Origin: Sediminibacterium sp.
GTDB taxonomy: Bacteria; Bacteroidota; Bacteroidia; Chitinophagales; Chitinophagaceae
Reading direction: 5' to 3'
Length of the DNA: 64,000 nt
NCBI GenBank assembly: GCA_017537025.1
Contig: JAFWCB010000008.1
Coordinates: 124,001 to 188,000 of the forward strand
Positions 16,500-26,289 of this stretch are shown here, in pieces; position 1 is the first letter of the stretch, and every line of letters begins with the position of its first letter. The notes beneath the pieces are model-generated. The model was not told where the DNA came from, ran no database searches, and saw nothing but the letters and a program-made list of their open reading frames with translations. The position numbers were made by a program, and so were the translations under genes.

Positions 16500-17294
16500 T
16501 TACTTCCTCTCCCTTCCCCCAAACGTAAAACCTAAACTTAATATCATTTCATAACAACCAAAAGCCTGATGGGCCTTCCCTTCATATACTTTTAAACCGG
16601 AATAACGGGCATAATCTACCTTATTAGAAAATTCAAGAAAAACAGTTTGGAAGAAGGTGGCTTTAACAGCACCCTCTACACCTACATTCCAACCGCCTAA
16701 TTGAAAACCATCCTTATTAGCCTGACCAAAAAAACTATTTTCTACATGCGGTATAACCGGACCAATACCGGCTTTGGCCAACACATCGAGCTTTATTTTT
16801 TTATTTTTTGATTCTGCCCAATTCCATCTCTTTACAATATTGAATAATAAAAAATTGGCACCATTATTCAAATAATAATAGGAACCGGTTGCCTTAGAAA
16901 ATAATACACTCGAATCTACTCCACGCCCATTATAGGTTCCTACCATGCGTATCGTTTGTCCATCTTGGATAATAAACTTGGTGTGATCAAAATTGATTTC
17001 GAAAGCCAATCCTTTCTGCTGATTAAAAAAATATCCTAATCGGTAATTATACTGTGGTATACTTAATGGTATACTGAAAATACCCTCGTCCCAGCCAATA
17101 TGATCATGGCCAATTACATTCTTAAGTGTGTAGTTATTACCTAACCCCGGTTGATTAACGGAAACATTGGAACGTGTATACCATTCTTTATTATAACCCC
17201 AGGAAAAATAAAATTCTCCCTTCTTCTTTTTCTCTTGTGCTGTAACTGAAAAAACGGTCAATACCAATACAATACTAAAAATTACTCTTTGCAT
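16500..17294 (-). CDS. Predicted outer-membrane beta-barrel-like protein
   Basis: 264 aa on the minus strand, convergent with the gene at 15260. It has a signal peptide (MQRVIFSIVLVLTVFSVTA) followed by repeated alternating aromatic/polar strands (for example FYFSWGYNKEWY, YNYRLGYFF, FLEFSNKVDYARY) and ends in the strand LSLGFTFGG. This suggests a small PorT-like outer-membrane barrel; no specific family recognised. Its 3' half is present again, truncated, at 11129-11507, so the gene belonged to the duplicated peptide locus. It begins 14 nt downstream of the metH end (17309) and may be read through from it, or be the distal border gene of the peptide locus. Confidence 0.65.
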   Translation of the reverse strand: MQRVIFSIVLVLTVFSVTAQEKKKKGEFYFSWGYNKEWYTRSNVSVNQPGLGNNYTLKNVIGHDHIGWDEGIFSIPLSIPQYNYRLGYFFNQQKGLAFEINFDHTKFIIQDGQTIRMVGTYNGRGVDSSVLFSKATGSYYYLNNGANFLLFNIVKRWNWAESKNKKIKLDVLAKAGIGPVIPHVENSFFGQANKDGFQLGGWNVGVEGAVKATFFQTVFLEFSNKVDYARYSGLKVYEGKAHQAFGCYEMILSLGFTFGGRERK

Positions 17295-17308
17295 GGTGCA
17301 AAATTACG

Positions 17309-20047
17309 CTAAGCTTCTAAATTTTGTCGTAACCATTTTTCCATATAGGCTACTGTTTCTCCTTTTGCAGCAGCATAGGCAGCTAATTGATCGGCTGTAA
17401 TTTTACCTACGCCAAAATATTGACTCTGCGGATGCGAAAAATACCAACCGCAAACAGAAGAAGCAGGATACATGGCTAAACTTTCTGTTAGAGAGATCCC
17501 CGTATTTTTTTCTGCCTGCAATAAACTGAACAATTTGTATTTCTCCGTATGATCGGGGCAGGCAGGGTAGCCGGGTGCGGGACGAATACCGATATACTTC
17601 TCTTTAATAAGTTCTTCGTTACTCAGCGATTCATTGGTATCATAACCCCAATATTCTTTTCTTACCTGCGCATGCAAAGCTTCTGCAAACGCTTCGGCGA
17701 GTCTATCTGCCAGTGCCTGCAGCATAATTTTATTGTAATCATCATGCACCGCTTCAAAAGCTTTTATATGCGGTTCAATACCATGGATACTTACGGCAAA
17801 GGCGCCGATATAATCTGAAATCTGGAATCTGGAATCTGGATTATCTATTTCACTATCAAGTGGACGAATAAAATCTGCTAATGACAAATTAGGCTGCCCC
17901 GGTGCTTTTTTAATTTGCTGACGCAAAAACGCCAAGGTTGTTTTTTTACCGTCGGCTTCTACTATAACCGTATCGTTATTTGAAGCTGCAGGCCAAAAAC
18001 CAATAACACCCTTAGCTGTAAGCCATTGCTCGGCAATTATTTTATCGAGCAAAGCATTGGCATCATGATACAATTTGGTAGCTTCTGTTCCAACTACCGC
18101 ATCGCTTAAGATCTCCGGAAAGCTCCCATGCATTTCCCAAGTAATAAAGAATGGCTTCCAGTCAATAAAAGAACGAAGTGTAGTAAGTGAAAAATTATCA
18201 AATGTTTTTGTTCCTGTAAATTGTGGCTTTACCGGGGTGTAATGAGTCCAATCAATAGCTACTTTATGTTCCAAGGCTTCAGCGTAAGTAAGATACTGTT
18301 TAACTGATTTTTTATTTTCAAAGTTTTCTTTCAAACCTTGGTATTCGTTTTTTATGGTACTTAAGAAACTGTCCTTTTGATCTTTGTTTAATAGCGATCC
18401 TGCTACTGTAACACTTCTTGAAGCATCTAATACATGTACAACACCTTCTTCAAATTCAGGGGCAATTTTTACTGCGGTATGCATACGCGATGTAGTGGCA
18501 CCCCCGATTAATAAGGGCTGATGCATTTTTCTACGCTTCATCTCTTTGGCAATATGTACCATTTCATCAAGAGAAGGGGTGATCAATCCGCTTAAACCAA
18601 TAATATCTGCTTTCTCTTTTTCTGCTGTTTCTAAGATTTTATCGGCAGGTACCATCACCCCTAGATCAATAATATCATACCCATTACAACCTAATACAAC
18701 GCCTACAATATTTTTACCAATATCATGCACATCTCCCTTTACAGTGGCTAATAATATTTTTGCGGCACCCGCGGTTTCGGTATGGGCTGCTCCCGCTAAC
18801 TCCTGGGCTTTTTTTCTTTCTTCTTTTTCGGCTTCAATATATGGGGTAAGTACAGCCACACTTTTTTTCATTACCCTTGCGCTTTTTACTACTTGTGGTA
18901 AAAACATTTTTCCGGCACCAAATAAATCACCCACTATATTCATCCCATCCATTAAGGGGCCCTCAATTACATCTAAGGGTTTTGGATATTTCAGTCTGGC
19001 TTCTTCTGTATCCGCTTCTATATAATCTGTAATACCATTCACTAATGAATGAGCTAATCTTTTTTCTACCGTTTCATTGCGCCAGGCTTCATCTTTTACT
19101 TCAACTTTACCCTTTGCTTTTACTGTTTCTGCGTGTGCAATTAATTTTTCAGTAGCTTCATTATTATCGTTGTTTCTATTCAACAATACATCTTCACATA
19201 ATTCGCGTAACAACGGATCTATCTCATCATATACTACTAATTGACCTGCATTTACAATACCCATATCCATGCCTGCTTTAATAGCATGAAATAAGAATAC
19301 GGAATGAATAGCTTCGCGTACATGATCGTTACCCCGAAAGGAAAATGATACGTTCGAAACGCCACCACTTACTTTGGTAAGCGGCATACGTTTTTTTATT
19401 TCGCGTGTTGCTTCAATAAAATCAACTGCGTAATTATTATGCTCTTCGATACCTGTTGCAACGGCAAAAATATTAGGATCAAAAATGATATCCTGTGGCG
19501 CAAAACCTACTTGCTCTGTAAGAATTTTATAGGCTCTGGTACAAATTTCAACTTTACGATCTTTGGTATCTGCTTGCCCTATTTCATCAAAAGCCATTAC
19601 TATCACTGCTGCACCGTAAGCTTTACAAATAAAAGCTTGCTCAATAAATTTCTCTTCTCCCTCTTTCATGGAGATAGAGTTTACAATGCATTTACCTTGA
19701 ACACATTTCAGTCCTGCTTCTATGATCTCAAATTTTGAGCTGTCGATCATAATGGGTATTCGTGCAATATCGGGTTCGCTTTGTAATAAATTGAGAAAGG
19801 TAGTCATAGCACTAATACCTTCGAGTAAGGCATCATCCATATTCACATCTAATACCTGTGCGCCGTTTTCAACTTGTTGTCGCGCAACAGAAAGAGCTTC
19901 TTCGTATTTATTTTCTTTAATAAGTCGAGCGAATTTTTTAGAACCGGTTACATTGGTTCTTTCTCCAACGTTTACAAAATTGGTTTCCGGACGAATCACC
20001 AAAGGTTCTAAACCTGATAAGCGTAAATAAGGTTTGATCGTGTTCAT
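17309..20047 (-). CDS. metH: Methionine synthase, folate/B12/reactivation part
   Basis: 912 aa. It has the methyltetrahydrofolate-binding barrel (1-280; [14 protein letters not shown] near 26), the B12 cap and cobalamin Rossmann domains (about 330-570; GDVHDIG with the Co-ligating His near 441) and the AdoMet-dependent reactivation domain (about 640-912; [15 protein letters not shown]). The homocysteine-binding module of canonical MetH is missing and is encoded by the gene just upstream (20049-21065), with one nucleotide between stop and start (TAA-T-ATG). The two products must act together to methylate homocysteine from methyl-THF via cobalamin. Two-gene MetH occurs in other Bacteroidota, so this is a natural split and not a recent frameshift. 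Confidence 0.95.
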   Translation of the reverse strand: MNTIKPYLRLSGLEPLVIRPETNFVNVGERTNVTGSKKFARLIKENKYEEALSVARQQVENGAQVLDVNMDDALLEGISAMTTFLNLLQSEPDIARIPIMIDSSKFEIIEAGLKCVQGKCIVNSISMKEGEEKFIEQAFICKAYGAAVIVMAFDEIGQADTKDRKVEICTRAYKILTEQVGFAPQDIIFDPNIFAVATGIEEHNNYAVDFIEATREIKKRMPLTKVSGGVSNVSFSFRGNDHVREAIHSVFLFHAIKAGMDMGIVNAGQLVVYDEIDPLLRELCEDVLLNRNNDNNEATEKLIAHAETVKAKGKVEVKDEAWRNETVEKRLAHSLVNGITDYIEADTEEARLKYPKPLDVIEGPLMDGMNIVGDLFGAGKMFLPQVVKSARVMKKSVAVLTPYIEAEKEERKKAQELAGAAHTETAGAAKILLATVKGDVHDIGKNIVGVVLGCNGYDIIDLGVMVPADKILETAEKEKADIIGLSGLITPSLDEMVHIAKEMKRRKMHQPLLIGGATTSRMHTAVKIAPEFEEGVVHVLDASRSVTVAGSLLNKDQKDSFLSTIKNEYQGLKENFENKKSVKQYLTYAEALEHKVAIDWTHYTPVKPQFTGTKTFDNFSLTTLRSFIDWKPFFITWEMHGSFPEILSDAVVGTEATKLYHDANALLDKIIAEQWLTAKGVIGFWPAASNNDTVIVEADGKKTTLAFLRQQIKKAPGQPNLSLADFIRPLDSEIDNPDSRFQISDYIGAFAVSIHGIEPHIKAFEAVHDDYNKIMLQALADRLAEAFAEALHAQVRKEYWGYDTNESLSNEELIKEKYIGIRPAPGYPACPDHTEKYKLFSLLQAEKNTGISLTESLAMYPASSVCGWYFSHPQSQYFGVGKITADQLAAYAAAKGETVAYMEKWLRQNLEA

Positions 20048-20048
20048 A

Positions 20049-21065
20049 TTAAATTAGCGCAGTTTCGATAATGGGTAACTGTCTGGGTGCTATATGTTTT
20101 ACTTGATCTGCAATATGTTTGATATGATCGGGTGTAGTTCCGCAACAACCACCCACAATATTTACAAATCCTTCTTTAGCCCACTCTTCAATAAAATGTG
20201 CTGTTTCATGTGGCTGTTCATCATATTCACCCATTGCGTTTGGTAAGCCGGCATTTGGGTAAGCTGAGGTGTAACAGGCAGCAATCTGAGATAGTTCTTC
20301 GATATGACTTCTCATTTCTGCTGCGCCTAATGCACAGTTTAAACCAACACTAATGGGGTTTGCATGCATTACCGAAGTATAAAATGCTTCCAGTGTTTGT
20401 CCGCTTAGGGTTCGCCCCGATGCATCGGTAATTGTACCGCTGATCATGATGGGCAGTTCAGGTATTTTTTTATCTCTGAAATATTTTTTTGCTGCGTAAA
20501 TCGCGCCTTTGGCATTAAGCGTATCGAAGATGGTTTCTATCAATAGAATATCTACCCCGCCCTGTACCAGGCCATCAATTTGTTCATAGTAGGCGGTTGC
20601 TACCTCATCAAATGTTACGGCTCTAAAGCCCGGGTTATTTACATCAGGAGAGAGGCTCAGTGTTTTATTTAATGGACCGATAGCCCCTGCTACAAATTTG
20701 GGAGTGCTATTCGGGTTCTCTGCAAGAAATGCTTCAACTGCTTCTTTAGCGCATGTAGCGGCAGCCACATTCAGTTCAAAAGCCAACGACTGCATATCGT
20801 AATCGGCCATAGCAATAGTAGTACTACTGAAAGTGTTGGTTTCAATAATATCGGCACCGGCGGCAAGGTATTGTTGGTGTATGCCTTTAATAATTTCAGG
20901 CTGGGTAATGCAGAGAAGATCGTTATTGCCTTTTACATCGCAATGCCAATCGGCAAAACGGGTACCCCTGTAATCGGCTTCGGTAAGTTTATGGCGCTGA
21001 ATCATGGTACCCATTGCACCATCAATTACCAAAATTCTCTTCTCAAGCTCTTTCTTCAATTGCAT
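20049..21065 (-). CDS. metH: Methionine synthase, homocysteine-binding part
   Basis: 338 aa, first gene of the metH pair. A TIM-barrel homocysteine S-methyltransferase with the Zn-ligating cysteines in GLNCALG and GGCCGTTP; the start ([19 protein letters not shown]) is the typical MetH N-terminus. It supplies the module missing from the 912-aa partner immediately downstream. A structured element lies 68-120 nt upstream of the start (21133-21185), which may regulate the pair. Used alone it could also act as a B12-independent homocysteine methyltransferase, but the 1-nt spacing to its partner makes the split-MetH reading much more likely. Confidence 0.93.
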   Translation of the reverse strand: MQLKKELEKRILVIDGAMGTMIQRHKLTEADYRGTRFADWHCDVKGNNDLLCITQPEIIKGIHQQYLAAGADIIETNTFSSTTIAMADYDMQSLAFELNVAAATCAKEAVEAFLAENPNSTPKFVAGAIGPLNKTLSLSPDVNNPGFRAVTFDEVATAYYEQIDGLVQGGVDILLIETIFDTLNAKGAIYAAKKYFRDKKIPELPIMISGTITDASGRTLSGQTLEAFYTSVMHANPISVGLNCALGAAEMRSHIEELSQIAACYTSAYPNAGLPNAMGEYDEQPHETAHFIEEWAKEGFVNIVGGCCGTTPDHIKHIADQVKHIAPRQLPIIETALI

Positions 21066-21132
21066 AATAATCCATTTAAAACCGCTGTAGAGCTTAGAAA
21101 TAATAAAACGTAGGGAAGTAAGTATTCGTAAC

Positions 21133-21185
21133 GTTTATTAGTTCTTTAACTCCGCAAGGGCGGGTTGCCGGGTTGAACAATAAAC
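21133..21185 (-). promoter_or_regulatory. Structured leader upstream of metH pair
   Basis: On the minus strand, GTTTATTGTTC (21185-21175) pairs with GAAC-t-AATAAAC (21144-21133). Inside, AACCCGC pairs with GCGG-a-GTT around a CCTT loop. No T-run follows, so it does not look like a terminator for yceI. The internal AACCCGGCAACC matches a core piece of the S-box (SAM-I) riboswitch, but the rest of that consensus is not seen. Confidence 0.4.
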
Positions 21186-21240
21186 AAATCTACCCGAGTA
21201 AAATGCAAATATACGCAGAGAAAGGGATTTAGCCAAATGG

Positions 21241-21765
21241 TTATTGGTACAAACAGCTAATATCGGCGTTTACTTTTGAAGTAACTCCGGTACCATCAAT
21301 ATTAAAATCTTTCATTACGATGGGGAACTTAGCTGTTACCGTAGGTTTACCATTTTTGATCGTTATGCTACCCTCTACAGTAATATTTTTTGTTACGCCA
21401 TGCAGGGTCAAATCTCCTTTAGCAGTGGCTTTGTAAACACCATCTTTAGTAAAATTGATGTCTTTGATATTGGTGATGGTGCCTTTAAAATCGGCACGAG
21501 GAAATTTAGTACTCTCTACATATTTATCATTAAAATGTTCCTGCATTTCCGCTAATTGGAAACGAAAGCTTTTAAGTAACAAACTAAAACTAATGGTACC
21601 GTTATCGGCCAAGCGACTGGTAACTTCATTATTTACTGCTTTCACATCGGCGTCATCGGTAGCTAAAAAACTAATTTTCCCATTGCGGGTGCCGAATGTT
21701 TTTTGCGCGCTTGTTGCTATTGCAAAACATGTGAAAAGAACTAATAAACTGAAAACTTTTTTCAT
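21241..21765 (-). CDS. YceI-family periplasmic lipid-binding-like protein
   Basis: 174 aa with signal peptide (MKKVFSLLVLFTCFAIATSA). The YceI lipocalin-like beta-barrel is recognisable from the run of strands, the FKGTITN and LTLHGVTKNI segments and the C-terminal DFNIDGTGV. Family members bind isoprenoids or long lipids in the periplasm and are often linked to stress or respiration. It is the second of three minus-strand genes between recR and metH; transcription with the OB-fold gene upstream is possible (93 nt apart). Confidence 0.88.
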   Translation of the reverse strand: MKKVFSLLVLFTCFAIATSAQKTFGTRNGKISFLATDDADVKAVNNEVTSRLADNGTISFSLLLKSFRFQLAEMQEHFNDKYVESTKFPRADFKGTITNIKDINFTKDGVYKATAKGDLTLHGVTKNITVEGSITIKNGKPTVTAKFPIVMKDFNIDGTGVTSKVNADISCLYQ

Positions 21766-21793
21766 AAAATCTCTTTTATCTATAAATATTCGA

Positions 21794-21863
21794 ACCCTTC
21801 AGGGTCGTTCATTAACCCGTACTCTATTATCTACGGTCTACCGTCCACTGTCTATAGTCTATT
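21794..21863. repeat. Palindrome plus heptamer repeat between YceI and OB-fold genes
   Basis: ACCCTTCAGGGT forms a short palindrome, followed by four heptamers GTCTACC, GTCCACT, GTCTATA, GTCTATT (21836-21863) of pattern GTCNANN that run into the end of the OB-fold gene. Similar short arrays are at 38054-38118 and 28-55. Confidence 0.6.
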
Positions 21864-22275
21864 TCTCTCTCACCCCCTCATTAATCACCACATTTGCATC
21901 AGGTATATAACCCGTGCATATTCCTTTGAATGTGATCTTATCGCCCACTTTTAAATCGCCCGGCTTCTCTTTAAATGTGCAGTTGATAACTACAAAACTA
22001 TCAGCAGTTTTAAAATCGGCAACTGTTTTACCATCTTGGTTAGTTGTTACTGAAACTACTTCTCCCGAAACAGCCACAGCTTTATCTAAATATTGTTTAT
22101 TAGCAGCTTGTTCATTGGCTTTAAATGCCTTATAAAGCGAATCAGCAGTAATCACAAGTGCCTGCTCTTTGGTAACATCTCGATGCGGCTTAGTATAGAT
22201 ACGGTAAATGATAATACCGGCTGTTATGATTCCGATTAAAGCAACCCATAATGTAATTTTCATCCACTTTTTCAT
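21859..22275 (-). CDS. Membrane-anchored OB-fold protein
   Basis: 138 aa. One N-terminal membrane helix (about 6-26) anchors a periplasmic domain. Residues 60-135 have the OB-fold (tRNA_anti-like) pattern AVAVSGEVVSVTTNQ, then VVINCTFKE, VGDKITFKGICTGY, widespread in Bacteroidota as a putative ligand-binding module without a known reaction. It is not near any tRNA-synthetase gene. It precedes yceI on the same strand. Function unknown. Confidence 0.7.
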   Translation of the reverse strand: MKKWMKITLWVALIGIITAGIIIYRIYTKPHRDVTKEQALVITADSLYKAFKANEQAANKQYLDKAVAVSGEVVSVTTNQDGKTVADFKTADSFVVINCTFKEKPGDLKVGDKITFKGICTGYIPDANVVINEGVREK

Positions 22276-22335
22276 GAAATCAATGTTATAACTGCAAATT
22301 ACAATTTTATTCTCTTTATGTTCAAATCGAACCGA

Positions 22336-22950
22336 TTATTTAACGTATTGCTGAACAGGTAATCGGTTGGCAATGCTTCGTGCCAGCGTCATTTCATCGG
22401 CATATTCTAACTCACCTCCAAAAGCAATGCCCCTGGCAATAGTGGTAATCGTGCAGGACAGATGCGCTATTTTTTTCTGGATATAATAAATAGTTGTATC
22501 GCCTTGGATATTTGGGTTAAGCGCAAAAACGATTTCGCTGGTTTCTTCTTTTTCGATACGTGATACGAGGGTTTCAATATTCAACTGATCGGGACCTACA
22601 CCATCTAAAGGAGAGATGATACCCCCCAGCACATGATACACGCCATTAAATTGTTGGGTACTTTCTATCGCAATAACATCTCTGATATTTTCTACCACGC
22701 AAATCACCTGTTGATTACGCATGGAGTTGGCACAAATAGCGCAAATATCGCCATCACTAATATTATGACAGCGAGAGCAGAACTTAATATCGCGTCGCAT
22801 TCTGGCAATGGTTTCTCCAAAAAACTGAACCTCACTCACTTCTTGTTTGAGTAAGTGCAATACCAAACGGAGGGCGGTTTTTTTGCCAATACCGGGTAGT
22901 TTAGAAAACTGCGCAACAGCATTTTCAAGTAAGGTGGAAGGTAATTGCAT
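22336..22950 (-). CDS. recR: Recombination mediator RecR
   Basis: 204 aa, usual RecR length. It has the N-terminal helix-hairpin-helix (FSKLPGIGKKTALRLVLHLL), a zinc finger with four cysteines (CSRC at about 56-59, CAIC at about 69-72) and a Toprim domain (VCVVENIRDVIAIE region, then SEIVFALNPNIQGDTT). RecR loads RecA with RecF/RecO at gaps. It is divergent from serC, 42 nt apart. Confidence 0.97.
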   Translation of the reverse strand: MQLPSTLLENAVAQFSKLPGIGKKTALRLVLHLLKQEVSEVQFFGETIARMRRDIKFCSRCHNISDGDICAICANSMRNQQVICVVENIRDVIAIESTQQFNGVYHVLGGIISPLDGVGPDQLNIETLVSRIEKEETSEIVFALNPNIQGDTTIYYIQKKIAHLSCTITTIARGIAFGGELEYADEMTLARSIANRLPVQQYVK

Positions 22951-22992
22951 ACTGTAAAGATAAACGCTTTACTTTGTGGTTCAAGAAAGATT

Positions 22993-24063
22993 ATGAAGCT
23001 GCACAATTTTAATTCCGGTCCTTCTATTCTCCCACAACCCGTTTTAGAAGCTGCGTCTGCAGCCATACTTAATTTTAATAATACGGGTTTATCGCTATTG
23101 GAAATTGGGCATAGAACTAATTGGTTTCAAGAAGTTTTGCAAGAAGCTATTGCACATGTAAAAATATTAATGGACTTAGATGATAACTATGAAGTGTTGT
23201 TTTTGCATGGTGGGGCTACTACGCAGTTTATGCAAGTACCCATGAATTTATTGGATGAGAAAGCAACGGCTGCTTATTGCGATCATGGGGTGTGGGGCAA
23301 TAAAGCCCTGAAAGAAGCTGCTTTATTTGGAAACGTGCAGGTAGTTGCCAATAGCAGCAATCGGCAGTATCGTTATATCGATAAAGATTTTTTTATTCCC
23401 CCGAATGCGGCTTATTTACACCTTACTTCGAACAATACCGTAGAGGGCACACAATGGCATCAATTCCCCGAAACTACAGTGCCCTTAGTAGCAGATATGA
23501 GCAGTGATATCTTTAGTAAGCCTGAAAATTATAAACGCTTTTCTTTGATATATGCTGGTGCACAAAAAAATATGGGGGCTGCCGGTGTTAATTTGGTAGT
23601 TGTAAGAAAAGATATGCTGGGAAAGGTTTCCAGAGCTATTCCTACCATCATGAATTATCAAAAACATATTGAAGCTGCTTCGTTGATGAATACACCGCCG
23701 GTATTTGCGGTATATGTAAGTATGCTTACATTGAGATGGATCTTAGCAGAAGGAGGATTAGCGGAAATGGGTAACAGGAATAAGGTTAAAGCTAATTTAT
23801 TATACAGCACTATAGATAGCTTACCTATTTTTGAAGCTCCCGTTGCCGTAGAAGATAGAAGCGAAATGAATGCTGTATTTTTCATGAAAGATACTTCCCG
23901 CGAAGAACAGTTTTTATCTTATTGTAAACAAGAAGGAATGATAGGCGTAAAAGGATATCGTACAGTGGGAGGTATTCGGGTAAGTATGTATAATGCTTTA
24001 CCTATAAGTAGTGTAGTGAGCTTCTGTGAGCTATTACAATATTATGCGCAGAAAAATGGTTAA
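22993..24063 (+). CDS. serC: Phosphoserine aminotransferase
   Basis: 356 aa from ATG 22993, chosen because MKLHNFNSGPSILP is the conserved SerC N-terminus; an upstream in-frame extension to 22945 overlaps the recR promoter region. PLP-dependent class V fold; the Lys that binds PLP is in YAGAQKNMGAAG. It converts 3-phosphohydroxypyruvate to phosphoserine in serine synthesis. The C-terminal GGIRVSMYNALP motif is intact. Followed 26 nt later by the DUF1015 gene, a frequent neighbour of serine-synthesis genes in Bacteroidota; serA is not in this window. Confidence 0.95.
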   Translation: MKLHNFNSGPSILPQPVLEAASAAILNFNNTGLSLLEIGHRTNWFQEVLQEAIAHVKILMDLDDNYEVLFLHGGATTQFMQVPMNLLDEKATAAYCDHGVWGNKALKEAALFGNVQVVANSSNRQYRYIDKDFFIPPNAAYLHLTSNNTVEGTQWHQFPETTVPLVADMSSDIFSKPENYKRFSLIYAGAQKNMGAAGVNLVVVRKDMLGKVSRAIPTIMNYQKHIEAASLMNTPPVFAVYVSMLTLRWILAEGGLAEMGNRNKVKANLLYSTIDSLPIFEAPVAVEDRSEMNAVFFMKDTSREEQFLSYCKQEGMIGVKGYRTVGGIRVSMYNALPISSVVSFCELLQYYAQKNG

Positions 24064-24089
24064 TCTTTTTAAAAACCGATATTTGCAGG

Positions 24090-25331
24090 ATGGCAAGTAT
24101 ACACCCCTTCAAAGCATTACGTCCGCAACCACAATTAGCAAAACAGGTTGCCAGTTTACCGTATGATGTTTTAAATAGTGCAGAAGCAAAAGCCTTGGCT
24201 CAGGGCAATCCTCATTCCTTTCTCCATATTACTAAAAGTGAAATTGATGTAAGCGATAAAATAGATGTTCATGCGCCTGAAGTATATCTGCAAGCCAAAG
24301 AAAATTTAGACGCCTTTATACAAAGAGATGTTTTATTTAGGGAGAATAAAGACTGTTATTATATTTATCAACTAATAATGAATGGCAGAGCGCAAACCGG
24401 ACTGGTTTGTGTAAGTAGTGTAGATGATTATGAAAATGGTATCATCAAAAAACATGAATTTACCCGGCCTGAAAAAGAACAGGATCGAATTAATCACATC
24501 AGTATAACAGGGGCACAAACCGGTAATGTTTTTCTGGCATACAGAAATAATAGTCGTATCGATGAAATTATAGAACAATGTAAAAAAACTAAATCGCCCG
24601 GGTATGATTTTATAGCCGAGGATGGCATACAACATAGTATTTGGATCATTAACGACGATAAAACAATTACAGCTATCACCGATATTTTTGCAAAAGAAGT
24701 TCCTGCAACCTATATTGCCGATGGGCATCACCGTGCCGCCTCTGCGGCAAAAGTGCGAAAACAATTAGGAGATAAGGCACCAATTGGCGCCAATCATTTT
24801 TTAACCACTTTATTTCCTGCCAACCAATTATATATCATGGATTATAACAGGGTGGTAAAAGATTTGAATGGATTGTCTACCGAAGATTTTTTAGTAGCAC
24901 TGGAGCCCTACTTCGAAATTGGGCCTGCTCAAAAAGAGGCTGTAAAACCCGGTACTTTACATGAATTTGGATTATATATATCCAATAATTGGTATCGATT
25001 AACGGCCAAAGCAGGAACCTATGATGCCAATGATCCCATAGGCGTATTGGATGTTAGTATTTTGCAGGATAAAGTATTAAGCGGTATCTTGGAAATTCAC
25101 GACCCTAGAACAGATAAGCGGATCGATTTTGTAGGAGGTATTCGCGGATTGACTGAATTAGAAAAAAGAGTTAATAGTGGAGATGTTGTTGCTGCGTTTA
25201 GCCTATATCCTGTTACTATTGATCAGTTATTTAATATAGCAGATAGCGGACAAGTAATGCCCCCTAAAAGCACTTGGTTTGAACCTAAGTTAAGAGATGG
25301 ATTATTAACCCATTTAATTACTGCAGAATAA
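24090..25331 (+). CDS. DUF1015 family protein
   Basis: 413 aa. Recognised from the N-terminal pattern (HPFKALRPQPQLAKQVASLP, then YDVLN), the FTRPEKEQDRI stretch near 130 and the conserved YIADGHHRAASAAK motif near 212, which looks like a binding or catalytic site. DUF1015 proteins are widespread in bacteria, often next to serine genes, without a generally accepted function. Lies between serC and the TPR gene, which starts 1 nt after its stop, so the three are probably one operon. Confidence 0.9.
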   Translation: MASIHPFKALRPQPQLAKQVASLPYDVLNSAEAKALAQGNPHSFLHITKSEIDVSDKIDVHAPEVYLQAKENLDAFIQRDVLFRENKDCYYIYQLIMNGRAQTGLVCVSSVDDYENGIIKKHEFTRPEKEQDRINHISITGAQTGNVFLAYRNNSRIDEIIEQCKKTKSPGYDFIAEDGIQHSIWIINDDKTITAITDIFAKEVPATYIADGHHRAASAAKVRKQLGDKAPIGANHFLTTLFPANQLYIMDYNRVVKDLNGLSTEDFLVALEPYFEIGPAQKEAVKPGTLHEFGLYISNNWYRLTAKAGTYDANDPIGVLDVSILQDKVLSGILEIHDPRTDKRIDFVGGIRGLTELEKRVNSGDVVAAFSLYPVTIDQLFNIADSGQVMPPKSTWFEPKLRDGLLTHLITAE

Positions 25332-25332
25332 T

Positions 25333-26244
25333 ATGCGTTTTTTATTTGCTTTTTTTATAACCGTTTTATATGCGCTAACCGCGCATGCGCAAAGCACTCA
25401 GGAGTTAGTAGAAAAAGCAAAAGTATTTACCGGTCAGGGTGATTTTGAAAATGCAATCAACACTTTGCAAAAAGCAAGAGCATCAGATCCGGGATCGGCT
25501 GAAGTAGTACAATCCCTATCATTTGTATATTTTCTACAACGCGATTTTGCCAAAGCTATTGAGACAGGTAAAATGGCTATTGCGATGCCTAGCGCAGAGG
25601 AGCAAGCTTTTCAAATACTGGGTTTATCCTATAAAAGTATTGCCGCTTATCGGGAAGCGTCTAAAATGTATCAGTTAGGCTTAAAGAAATTTCCTAATAG
25701 TGGCGTTATTTATAATGAGTATGCAGAAAATTTAGCGTTAGATGGGAACACGAAAGCAGCCATTGCTTTATGGGAAGAAGGTATAGCAAAAGCACCTAAT
25801 TTTAGTGGAAATTATTTTAATGCCGTTCGTTACTACGACGGCAAAGACGAGCTGGAAAAAACAATGTATTATGCAGAAGTATTCTTAAATCTGGAAAGTT
25901 ATTCCACCAGAACAACTGAAATTAAAAATATACTTGTAAAAGCGTATACACAATACCTGAAGGTGGGCGCTTCTATCACTATCGAGCAAATAAATGGGTA
26001 TCGTACAACGCTATTTAATAAGGTAACAGCTAATGAGAAAAAACCGGCTTTGCCCGGGGAGTTATACGAACATTGGAAATACCTGATTGCACAGGGAATC
26101 TTTGAAGCTTACAGCCAGTGGTTATTGGGGGAAACCTTGAATAAGCCATTATTTACAAATTGGGTGGCTTCTCACCCTAAAGAATGGGATTCTTTTGTTG
26201 CTTTTCAAAAGAGCCGGGTATTTAAATTGGTGCGTACTTATTAG
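25333..26244 (+). CDS. Secreted TPR-repeat protein
   Basis: 303 aa with signal peptide (MRFLFAFFITVLYALTAHA). Tandem TPR helices follow from ~25 to ~170 (for example VFTGQGDFENAINTLQKARA, VVQSLSFVYFLQRDFAKAIE). The C-terminus is helical without clear repeats. Such proteins are periplasmic scaffolds; no specific partner can be named. Starts right after the DUF1015 stop. Confidence 0.8.
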   Translation: MRFLFAFFITVLYALTAHAQSTQELVEKAKVFTGQGDFENAINTLQKARASDPGSAEVVQSLSFVYFLQRDFAKAIETGKMAIAMPSAEEQAFQILGLSYKSIAAYREASKMYQLGLKKFPNSGVIYNEYAENLALDGNTKAAIALWEEGIAKAPNFSGNYFNAVRYYDGKDELEKTMYYAEVFLNLESYSTRTTEIKNILVKAYTQYLKVGASITIEQINGYRTTLFNKVTANEKKPALPGELYEHWKYLIAQGIFEAYSQWLLGETLNKPLFTNWVASHPKEWDSFVAFQKSRVFKLVRTY

Positions 26245-26289
26245 TTTCTGTGTTTTTTTTGGTATTTTGTTTTCCCATAATGATTGCAT

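Noticed and set aside
18546-19025. 159-codon ORF opposite metH
   Set aside because: Lies wholly inside the B12-binding region of metH on the opposite strand; shadow.
21133-21185. Firm call of a SAM-I riboswitch before metH
   Set aside because: Only the AACCCGGCAACC piece fits; the 5' AGAGNGGNGGAGGGA part and the GGTGC segment are not seen.
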